Part shown: positions 57,340-64,000 of the stretch, one piece after another
Numbering within the stretch: position 1 is the first letter of the stretch
Layout: every line of letters begins with the position of its first letter
DNA from: Nitrospinota bacterium
GTDB taxonomy: Bacteria; Nitrospinota_A; UBA7883; JACRGQ01
NCBI GenBank assembly: GCA_016217735.1
Contig: JACRGQ010000016.1
Location: 1-64,000, forward strand
Direction of reading: 5' to 3'
DNA: 64,000 nucleotides
Translations under genes and position numbers: made by a program
Notes under the pieces: generated by a model
The model's database searches: none
What the model was told of the DNA's origin: nothing
What the model saw: the letters and a program-made list of their open reading frames with translations, nothing else

Positions 57340-57611
57340 TTATTGATTGTTTCCCTGAAACCTGCGATACTTCTATTGGAAGACGACTTCGGGTTTAAAA
57401 AAAGAACCGCGCCGCCGGCCGCTGAAAAGCCCTTTGGGGCGTGCGGATTTCCGGCCCCGGTTCAAACAGTGAGCGGTTTAACCGCCCTCCCGAGCCGCCT
57501 TCTTTTTTTTATTCTTCGGCGCATCAACCGTAACCCCTGTAAAAACATACCGGCAATCTGGGTGTTTTTTTGCCGAAACAGCCTCCCCATGCGTTAACAT
57601 GACTTAATTTT
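57340..57611. other. Intergenic region with unexplained GC-rich structured segment
   Basis: Between the DUF1573 and cobalamin genes. A ~95-base GC-rich stretch (about 57404-57500) with several short self-complementary pieces (GCCC-TTT-GGGGC, GCGGTTTAACCGC) is bounded by AAAAAAAG (57397-57404) and TTCTTTTTTTT (57500-57510). The T-run could end a transcript reading rightwards. I looked for a cobalamin riboswitch because of the downstream genes and found none of its conserved boxes. No protein-coding evidence. Confidence 0.4.
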
Positions 57612-58688
57612 ATGCTAAAAGGACACGGCGGAAATCTATATGAAGCGGCCCTCGCCACGGGGGTTGACCCCTCGTCGGTGCTCGATTTCAGCGCCAGCGT
57701 CAACAGGATGGCCGACAGAAATCAACTCAAAACCTGGCTTGCGGAAGCCGCCGATGGCATAGGCGACTATCCCGATCCCGAATATCACCACCTGCGAAAA
57801 CTGATAGGGAAACATTACGCCGTTTCCCCCGATGCGCTGCTCCCCGGCAACGGATCAACCGAGCTTCTCTACCTCGTCCCGCGCGTTTTGGGGGTAAAGC
57901 GGGGACTTGTCATTGCCCCGTCATACGCCGACTATGCCGATGCGCTCCGGCTGGCTGGCGCGAACGTGGAACGGCTATACCTCAATAAAAACGACGGCTT
58001 TACGCTTAATTACCCGAAATTGGTTGAGCGCCTGCAAGAGCGGTTCGATATCGTCATCATTGGAACCCCCAACAATCCGACCGGCACCGTGGCGGAACCG
58101 GTGGCACTGGGGAACTTCATCACCGCACACCCGGCTACGCTGTTTCTGATAGACGAATCATTCGCCGATTTCACTCCGAAGCTATCACTGTTGCCCGCCA
58201 TCCCGTCCAACGCGGTGGTGCTCCGCTCGTTCACCAAGTTTTACGGCGTTCCCGGCCTGCGGGCCGGCTTTGCCGCCGCATCGGCGGGGGTGATAGAAAA
58301 GCTGAAAGCGGCCAAGGAGCCGTGGACACTCAACAGCGTAGCGGAGCATGTTTGCCGCCGCCTGCTGGAAGGGGGAATGGATGACGAAAAAATGCGGACG
58401 GAAACCGCATTGCAACGCGAACATCTGGCGGCGGCGCTGAAAGCAATTTCCGGCCTGCGGGTTTTTTCCACCTGCGCGAACTATCTCCTCATCGAGATCG
58501 AATCAAAAATCCTCACGGCGGGGGAACTGAGATCCCGGTTGCTGTCGAAAGAGAAAATCCTCATCCGCGATTGCGCCAATTTCGACGGTTTGGATCCATA
58601 TTGGTTCCGCGTGGCGGTGCGGAGCGGAGCCGACAATGCCCGTTTGACAACGGCTCTGAAAGGGGCCTTATGCACGCCTTCGCAATAG
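57612..58688 (+). CDS. cobD: L-threonine-O-3-phosphate decarboxylase (cobalamin biosynthesis)
   Basis: 358 residues, PLP-dependent HisC-like aminotransferase fold. The N-terminal HGGNLYEAA is typical of CobD (Salmonella naming; CobC in Pseudomonas). The PLP lysine is in SFTKFYGVPGLRAGF, with IGTPNNPTG and IDESFADF as further cofactor contacts. It makes the (R)-1-amino-2-propanol phosphate used for the corrin side chain. No strong ribosome site is seen before ATG 57612. Overlaps cbiB by 19 bases. Confidence 0.85.
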   Translation: MLKGHGGNLYEAALATGVDPSSVLDFSASVNRMADRNQLKTWLAEAADGIGDYPDPEYHHLRKLIGKHYAVSPDALLPGNGSTELLYLVPRVLGVKRGLVIAPSYADYADALRLAGANVERLYLNKNDGFTLNYPKLVERLQERFDIVIIGTPNNPTGTVAEPVALGNFITAHPATLFLIDESFADFTPKLSLLPAIPSNAVVLRSFTKFYGVPGLRAGFAAASAGVIEKLKAAKEPWTLNSVAEHVCRRLLEGGMDDEKMRTETALQREHLAAALKAISGLRVFSTCANYLLIEIESKILTAGELRSRLLSKEKILIRDCANFDGLDPYWFRVAVRSGADNARLTTALKGALCTPSQ

Positions 58689-59611
58689 GATTGGGGTATT
58701 TTCTTGATCTTTTGCTTAAAGACCCGCACACCGCGTGGCATCCGGTGCGTCTTATCGGCAACTTCATTTCCGCGCAGGAACGGTTCTACCGCGGCATCTT
58801 AAAGCTGGAGCTGGCCGGCGGACTGCTGTTGGCGATTATTACCCCCGGCGCGGTGTTTTTCCTTTCGCTGGCGATGCTCATTGCATTGGAGCGGATACAT
58901 TGGAGTCTGGCGTTCATCGGCGATGCGGTGCTTGTCTGGTGCGCCATTTCGCCGTCGGCGCTGGCGGCCGAAGCGCGCGTGATCGAAAAACGCCTGGAAG
59001 CGGGGGACGATGCGGGGGCGAAAACGGCGCTCTCGATGATTGTCGGGCGCGATACGGCGCATATGGACCGCGCGGCTATCGCGCGCGCCACGGTTGAAAC
59101 GGTGGCGGAAAACAGCGTGGACGGCGTCATTAGCCCGTTGCTGTACGCCGCGCTGGGAGGCGGGCCGCTGGCGATGGCATACCGCGCTGTGAATACCTGT
59201 GATTCGATGGTCGGCTACCGGAACGAGCGATACGAGCGCTTTGGGAAAATCCCGGCCCGCGTTGATGATTTCGCCAATTTCATCCCCGCGCGTGCCGCGC
59301 TGGCCGTCATCGCTGTTGCCGCGTGGCTGGCGGGGTTGAATCCGCAAAAGGCGGTGGTCATAGGGTGGCGTGACCGCCTGAAACATCCCAGCCCCAACAG
59401 CGCGCATGGGGAAGCGGCGTTTGCCGGGGCGCTGGGGGTGCGGCTGGGCGGGCCGAGTGTTTATGGCGGCATTGTGAAAGAAAAGCCGTGGCTGGGGGAC
59501 GAAATCAAACCGATGGATGAACTGGTAATCGCACAAGCGCGCCGGTTATTGGGGTGGACGGCATTGGTTGCGGCTCTTTGCGCCGGGGGCGTTTCGCTGT
59601 TTTTATTTTAG
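58670..59611 (+). CDS. cbiB: Adenosylcobinamide-phosphate synthase
   Basis: 313 residues with four to five membrane helices and the family landmarks LDLLLKDPHTAWHPVRLIG at the N-terminus, RDTAHMDRAAIARATVETVAENSVDG in the middle and HPSPNSAHGEAAFAGAL near the end. It attaches aminopropanol (phosphate) to adenosylcobyric acid. ATG 58670 follows AAGGGG inside the end of cobD; the longer open frame from 58571 is upstream sequence in another phase. It supplies B12 in the same genome as the B12-dependent radical SAM enzyme at 1292. Confidence 0.93.
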   Translation: MHAFAIGLGYFLDLLLKDPHTAWHPVRLIGNFISAQERFYRGILKLELAGGLLLAIITPGAVFFLSLAMLIALERIHWSLAFIGDAVLVWCAISPSALAAEARVIEKRLEAGDDAGAKTALSMIVGRDTAHMDRAAIARATVETVAENSVDGVISPLLYAALGGGPLAMAYRAVNTCDSMVGYRNERYERFGKIPARVDDFANFIPARAALAVIAVAAWLAGLNPQKAVVIGWRDRLKHPSPNSAHGEAAFAGALGVRLGGPSVYGGIVKEKPWLGDEIKPMDELVIAQARRLLGWTALVAALCAGGVSLFLF

Positions 59612-59761
59612 CCGCATTTCACGGTTATTAAATTATAGTAGAATATCGTGTGGGATAAAGGGATAAACGGGGATCGGCGGCCGCCAAGGCATTTTATATG
59701 TTACAACCGTGCCGTTAAGCGATCTCTGATTCAGCCTCGTCTGGAATTGTAAGGAGGGGAG

Positions 59762-62584
59762 ATGGAAATGGAAGATCTGCTGGGAGACAAGTCCATTCTG
59801 GACGATTTTGTCACCGAGGCGAAAGAACATCTGGAGACTGTGGAGGAGGTTGTTCTAAGCCTGGAGAAACAGGCCGGGAGCGCGGGCTTCATCGAAGCGG
59901 TGAACCTGATATTCCGCGTGGTGCATACCATCAAGGGGACGGCCGGCTTCGTGGGCCTCACCAAACTGCAAGCGGTGGCCCATGCGGCGGAAACATTGCT
60001 CTCGATGCTCCGCGCCGGCGAACTGACGCTGAAACCGGGCCTTGTGGACGCGCTCTTGGCGGCCATAGACAGCATCCGCAGCATGGTCGATGACGTTGCA
60101 AACAGCAACAGCCACAACATCACCGAAGTGGTGGCCCGTCTGGATGCTTTTATCCTGGGCGGCATCCGCAACGTGGTCGATGACGTTGAAAAAATAAAAA
60201 ACCAGAACGCCGATAAGGTGGTGGAACGCCTGGATGCTTTTGTCGCCGCGTCGCCTTCGCTGGCCGATGACACGGCCGGCGTGGCGAACGACCCTTCGAT
60301 GGAAAGCGTTTTTGCGGAAGCAAAAGCGGCTGCGGAGGAAACAGCTAAACTATCCGCCGTGGAAATGCCCGAAAGGGCGAATCCCCTTCAAGGGGAAAAA
60401 CCAGCTTTTACCGAGCGGAGAGGGGAAAGGGCGGATTTCGTCGACCGGCGGCAGGAAACCATCCGGATAAAGCTGAGCATTCTGGACGAGCTGATGCAGC
60501 TTGCCGGCGAACTGGTCTTGGTGCGTAACCAGCAGTTGCTCTCGGAAGACCGCTCCAATCCGAACAGCCGCGCCAACATCCAGCGGCTCGATATCGTCAC
60601 CTCGGAATTGCAAGAAACCATCATGGCCACCCGCATGCAGCCCATCGGCAACCTCTTCAACCGGTTTACCCGCGTGGTGCGCGATCTCGGCAACAAGCTG
60701 GGCAAACAGATTGAACTGGATATCACCGGCAGCGACGTGGAACTGGACAACACCATTCTGGAAGCCCTTGCGGACCCGATGACGCACCTCGTCCGCAATT
60801 CATGCGACCACGGCATAGAATTGCCCGCCGACCGGGTCAAGGCGGGCAAAAAAGAGGCCGGCAAGGTTAACCTTCGCGCCTACCACCGCAGCGGCCAGAT
60901 AAATATAGAAATGTCGGATGATGGCAAAGGGATAAACCCGGCGGTCGTCCGCCGCAAAGCGCTGGAGAAGGGACTCAAAACGGAAGCCGAGTTGGCTGAA
61001 ATGCCCGAGAAGGATATCGTTTCGCTCATTTTGCTCCCCGGTTTCTCCACGGCCGAACAGTTAAGCGACGTATCCGGCCGCGGCGTCGGCATGGACGTGG
61101 TGAAAACCGGCATCGAACGGTTAGGCGGCACGCTGGATATTGATTCGCAGGTGGGCAAGGGAACCACCGTCCATATGCGGTTGCCGCTGACGTTGGCCAT
61201 CATCCCGTGCCTCATCGTGATGGTGGGGAAATACCGCTACGCCATCCCGCAGGTGAATCTGGAGGAGTTGGTCTGCCTGTATGACGAAGATGTCGCGACG
61301 AAGATAGAGTGCGCCGGTGACACCGAGGTGTACCGCCTGCGCGACAAGCTGCTCCCCATTGTGCGGATCGACGAGGTTCTGAAACGCCCCAAACCGTTTA
61401 CCGCCGCCGACCGTTCGGCGATCACCGAAGACAACCGGAAACAGCAGGAGAAATACCTTGCCCAACTCGCGGGCAATGCAACGGAAGGGGCGTCACAGGC
61501 GCCGCACTCGCTCAATTTCATTGTGGTGAATGTTGTGAACCACTCCTTTGGCCTCGTCGTGGACAAAGTCATCGGCACCGAGGAGATCGTGGTGAAGCCG
61601 GTGCATCCGGCGGTGAAATCGCTTGGATGCTATGCCGGTTCCACGGTGATGGGGGACGGCCGCGTGGCGCTTATCCTGGACGTGCAGGGCGTGGCCCGTC
61701 ACGCCGGGGTCAGCTTCGATGGCGGCGCCAAGGAAGCCGCACAGGACCGCAATGCGTTGCGCGCGACGGATATGCAGCGGGTGCTCCTTTTCAAAAGCGG
61801 TCCCGCCGAGCAGCTTGCCGCCCCGCTTTCCCTCATCAAGCGGATCGAAGCCATCAAAACGGAAAACATCGAGCGCATCGGCGGCCGCGAATATATCACC
61901 ATCGAAGGCCAGTCCACCCTCATCCTGCGGCCGGACAAGCATCTGGCGGTCTCTCCCGCCGCGGACAAAAAAGAGATGTTCCTCATCATCCCGCGCATGG
62001 CGCGCCATCCGTTCGGGGTGCTGGTATCGCAATTGCTGGATACCATTGAGGCCGGCGTGGAGCTGAATACCGACTCATACGCCGAGGAAGGGCTTCTTGG
62101 CACCGCCATCATCAAGGACAAGATGACCCTTTTCCTGGATATCGACACGCTTATCCGGAAAGCGGAGCCGGCCTGGTTTCCCGCCGGTGGCGCCGGGAAA
62201 ACCGGCGGCAAAATACTTCTTGTGGAAGATTCCCCTTTCTACCGCCGGTTGGTGAAAAAATATCTCGAGGCGGAAGGGTACGAAGTGGCGGAGGCCGGAA
62301 ACGGCCAGGAGGGCCTTGCGCAACTGGATGCCCGCGAATTCGACCTTGTCATTTCCGACATCCAAATGCCGGTCATGGACGGCCTGACCTTTATACGAAA
62401 CCTGCGCGCCGGATCACGGCAAAAGGGCATACCCGCGATAGCCCTTACCGCGCTCAATAACGACCGGGACAGGGTAAACGCCAAAGACGCCGGGTTCAAC
62501 CATTATGAGTTGAAGATGAGCCGTGACCAGTTGCTCGCCAGCGTTGCGGAACTGATGGATATCGGCGCGGGCAACAGGAATTGA
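59762..62584 (+). CDS. cheA: CheA-type hybrid histidine kinase with C-terminal receiver
   Basis: 940 residues. The Hpt domain has the phospho-accepting His55 (VHTIKGTAGF). A linker (about 100-165) contains two copies of a ~25-residue VDDV...RLDAF unit. Dimerisation and ATPase domains follow (HLVRNSCDHGIELP; GRGVGMDVVKTGIERL), then a CheW-like domain (about 470-650), a further CheW-like stretch (about 670-800) and a receiver (about 820-940; Asp866 in ISDIQMPVMDG). Hybrid CheA proteins often serve pilus or other non-flagellar systems. A strong AAGGAGGGGAG precedes ATG 59762. Followed by cheW and a chemoreceptor. Confidence 0.93.
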   Translation: MEMEDLLGDKSILDDFVTEAKEHLETVEEVVLSLEKQAGSAGFIEAVNLIFRVVHTIKGTAGFVGLTKLQAVAHAAETLLSMLRAGELTLKPGLVDALLAAIDSIRSMVDDVANSNSHNITEVVARLDAFILGGIRNVVDDVEKIKNQNADKVVERLDAFVAASPSLADDTAGVANDPSMESVFAEAKAAAEETAKLSAVEMPERANPLQGEKPAFTERRGERADFVDRRQETIRIKLSILDELMQLAGELVLVRNQQLLSEDRSNPNSRANIQRLDIVTSELQETIMATRMQPIGNLFNRFTRVVRDLGNKLGKQIELDITGSDVELDNTILEALADPMTHLVRNSCDHGIELPADRVKAGKKEAGKVNLRAYHRSGQINIEMSDDGKGINPAVVRRKALEKGLKTEAELAEMPEKDIVSLILLPGFSTAEQLSDVSGRGVGMDVVKTGIERLGGTLDIDSQVGKGTTVHMRLPLTLAIIPCLIVMVGKYRYAIPQVNLEELVCLYDEDVATKIECAGDTEVYRLRDKLLPIVRIDEVLKRPKPFTAADRSAITEDNRKQQEKYLAQLAGNATEGASQAPHSLNFIVVNVVNHSFGLVVDKVIGTEEIVVKPVHPAVKSLGCYAGSTVMGDGRVALILDVQGVARHAGVSFDGGAKEAAQDRNALRATDMQRVLLFKSGPAEQLAAPLSLIKRIEAIKTENIERIGGREYITIEGQSTLILRPDKHLAVSPAADKKEMFLIIPRMARHPFGVLVSQLLDTIEAGVELNTDSYAEEGLLGTAIIKDKMTLFLDIDTLIRKAEPAWFPAGGAGKTGGKILLVEDSPFYRRLVKKYLEAEGYEVAEAGNGQEGLAQLDAREFDLVISDIQMPVMDGLTFIRNLRAGSRQKGIPAIALTALNNDRDRVNAKDAGFNHYELKMSRDQLLASVAELMDIGAGNRN

Positions 62585-62598
62585 GGGAGGGAAATAGC

Positions 62599-63105
62599 AT
62601 GGAAACGCTCGCCGCGCATAAACCGGAAAAGGAAAAGGAAAAGGAAAAGTTGGCGGTGCAAAACCGGCAGTTTTGCACCTTCTGGCTCTCTGGCCGGCTC
62701 TTTGGCGTGCAGATTTTGGACGTGAAGGAAATCCACCCCGAAGTCGCCATCACTCCCATTTTTCACGCGCCCCGCGAGGTGAAGGGGTATGTGAACATAC
62801 GGGGACAGGTATACCTGATACTCGATCTCCGCCCGATGCTCGGATTCGAGAGCAGGGAAATCGACCGCAAGAGCTGCCTGGTTATTTTCAAGAACACCGT
62901 CGGGGAGCCGTTTGGCGTGTTGGTGGATCAGATCGGCGATGTGGTGGAAGTATCAAGCGACCAGATAGAGACGGGGGGCGGGGATGGCGGCGGACAGGAT
63001 AAAATGGGCGCCGCGGGCATGGTTCAATCCGTCTGCAAATTGCCGCAGTCCTTGCTGGTGGTGTTGGATGCCCGGAAATTCCTGGGATCGATGGAAACCA
63101 AGTAA
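62599..63105 (+). CDS. cheW: CheW chemotaxis adaptor
   Basis: 168 residues: a Lys/Glu-rich N-terminal tail (KPEKEKEKEK) and then a CheW domain (FGVQILDVKEIHP, VKGYVNIRGQVYLILDLRPMLG, GVLVDQIGDVVEV). It couples receptors to CheA. ATG 62599 follows GAGGGAGGG, 14 bases after cheA. Interruption by a Gly/Asp-rich loop (GGGDGGGQDK) is the only oddity. Confidence 0.93.
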   Translation: METLAAHKPEKEKEKEKLAVQNRQFCTFWLSGRLFGVQILDVKEIHPEVAITPIFHAPREVKGYVNIRGQVYLILDLRPMLGFESREIDRKSCLVIFKNTVGEPFGVLVDQIGDVVEVSSDQIETGGGDGGGQDKMGAAGMVQSVCKLPQSLLVVLDARKFLGSMETK

Positions 63106-63202
63106 CAAAAATGAATATATTAAAGGTGATTATTCAATGACGGACAAGAAGGGCGTCACCAAATATAGCGGCGGGGCCACACGGATCGAGGAGGGGCGGA
63201 AC

Positions 63203-64000
63203 ATGGAAGCTGTCGGCAAATCACGGGGTTTTAGCATTCGGACAAAGCTCTTGGGCGGATTCGCCTTGGTGGCGCTTATCGGCGCGGTCGTAGCCGGCAT
63301 CGGCATGGCGGGCATAAAAAGTTCCGAGAAAGCCGCGACGGGTATTGATGAAATTTACATTCCCACAATTGGGGTGTTATCGGATGTGCGCGGGTTACTC
63401 TGGCGCAGCCAAGTCAATCAACTTATCCTTGCCAATCCACTTGCCATGCCGGATATGCGCAAGACCCAGTACAATTTTGAAGACGAGTTTAACGCAATTG
63501 AAACAAACTGGAAAATCTATGACGGCTTTAAAAAAGCCGATGATAGTAATGACCTTGCCGAGTCGTTCATAGAAAAGTTTGGAGAGTATAAACGTAAGTC
63601 ATTGGCGCTGATCGAAATTTCAAAGCAAAAAGACGCGCTATTGGACGCCAGCATTCTACCCAAGGACGCAAAGGTGGTTGCCTTGGACGAAAAATTCTGG
63701 ACCTTTTACCTGGAGGTCCGCGCCAATCACGAAGATATGATGACGTATCTTGATGGTTTAATGGCGCTTAATGTCGCTGAATCGGGCAATGCGTCAAGCA
63801 TCGCGGTGGCGAATGCCGAGAAGTTTTTCATCGTTTTGACCGCTGCGGCTATTATCGGCTTCATCCTCGCCCTGATGCTGGGGTATTACCTTTCCCGCTC
63901 CATCACCCGCCCGGTTATTGCCATGGTGGAAGTAATCAGGGATGTGGCGGAAGGGGACTTTACGCGGGAAGTGCCGATTACCAGCCACGATGAAATCGGC
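63203..64000 (+). CDS. Methyl-accepting chemotaxis protein, N-terminal part (cut by window edge)
   Basis: 266 residues are visible without a stop. TM1 (about 14-36: FALVALIGAVVAGIGMAGI) is followed by a ~170-residue periplasmic four-helix-bundle sensor (WRSQVNQLILANP near its start) and TM2 (FFIVLTAAAIIGFILALMLGYYL). The start of a HAMP domain (SRSITRPVIAMVEVIRDVAEGDFTREVP) ends the visible part. The signalling domain lies beyond the window. ATG 63203 has GGAGGGG six bases upstream; an in-frame ATG at 63137 with a weaker site would add 22 polar residues. Operon with cheA and cheW. Confidence 0.9.
   Translation, partial: MEAVGKSRGFSIRTKLLGGFALVALIGAVVAGIGMAGIKSSEKAATGIDEIYIPTIGVLSDVRGLLWRSQVNQLILANPLAMPDMRKTQYNFEDEFNAIETNWKIYDGFKKADDSNDLAESFIEKFGEYKRKSLALIEISKQKDALLDASILPKDAKVVALDEKFWTFYLEVRANHEDMMTYLDGLMALNVAESGNASSIAVANAEKFFIVLTAAAIIGFILALMLGYYLSRSITRPVIAMVEVIRDVAEGDFTREVPITSHDEIG

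Noticed and set aside
57559-57573. TGGGTG-N5-TTGCC as a sigma-54 promoter for cobD
   Set aside because: It satisfies GG-N10-GC but matches only TGG of the -24 element, is dominated by a T-run, and is part of a CGGCA...TGCCG pairing.
57343-57597. 84-codon plus-strand frame after the DUF1573 gene
   Set aside because: No ribosome site or domain; it runs through the GC-rich structured segment and T-run.
57340-57611. Cobalamin riboswitch or tRNA upstream of cobD-cbiB
   Set aside because: None of the conserved riboswitch boxes is present on either strand. A GGTTCAAA that resembles a tRNA T-loop has no matching stem.

Overview
The window reads as a chromosomal segment of a moderately GC-rich, Gram-negative bacterium. 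The support is outer-membrane beta-barrels (a porin-like protein and a FadL/OmpP1 protein), type IV pilus minor-pilin/PilY1 genes, a Tat-exported iron-sulfur protein and multihaem c-type cytochromes. Its main theme is dissimilatory sulfur metabolism. Roughly 35.6-48.3 kb on the minus strand carries dsrE-dsrF-dsrH, a HEAT-repeat gene, dsrA-dsrB-dsrL-dsrN-dsrC-dsrM-dsrK, a small Cys-rich gene, and dsrJ-dsrO-dsrP. DsrEFH and DsrL with no dsrD is the gene content of the oxidative (reverse) Dsr pathway, so I infer a sulfur oxidiser. I cannot assign a phylum from sequence reading alone; the gene repertoire looks 'deltaproteobacterial' in the broad sense.

Layout. 0-10.5 kb: a transposase tail, a GAF-PAS protein, a B12-binding radical SAM enzyme, a TPR protein with a degenerate receiver, a CHASE2 adenylate/guanylate cyclase followed by an aldo/keto reductase and a cyclic-nucleotide-binding protein, an epimerase fused to a degenerate aminotransferase-like domain, and a nitroreductase. 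10.5-17.4 kb: an outer-membrane barrel, a FecR-domain protein and a very large NHL-repeat surface protein, then an orphan ZnuA-type metal-binding protein under a Fur/Zur-like operator. 17.5-24.3 kb: gltD-gltB and a DUF502 membrane protein. 24.4-28.6 kb: a compact minus-strand operon tauE - histidine kinase - NtrC-family regulator - tusA - dsrE2, closed by a strong terminator. 28.9-35.5 kb: a nucleotidyltransferase, an SPL-like radical SAM protein, a parvulin, a heptahaem cytochrome c and a DUF302 protein. 35.6-48.3 kb: the dsr cluster. 48.7-57.3 kb: FadL-type porin and pilV-pilW-pilX-pilY1 with two small secreted-protein genes. 57.6-59.6 kb: two cobalamin genes. 59.8 kb to the end: CheA hybrid, CheW and a chemoreceptor cut by the window edge.

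How the parts fit. TusA and DsrE2 (24.4-25.2 kb) and DsrEFH (47.2-48.3 kb) are sulfur-transfer proteins that deliver sulfane sulfur through DsrC to DsrAB. DsrL supplies or collects electrons at DsrAB, DsrN amidates sirohaem, and DsrMKJOP couples the DsrC disulfide to the quinone pool. The most notable observation is regulatory. Both the dsr operon and the tauE-HK-RR-tusA-dsrE2 operon are preceded by sigma-54 (-24/-12) promoter sequences. Each also has the same upstream dyad, ATATGG-N8-CCATAT. The second operon encodes a sigma-54 activator and its kinase. This suggests a dedicated two-component/sigma-54 circuit controlling sulfur oxidation. The pilus operon also has a sigma-54-type promoter with an N8-spaced dyad upstream.
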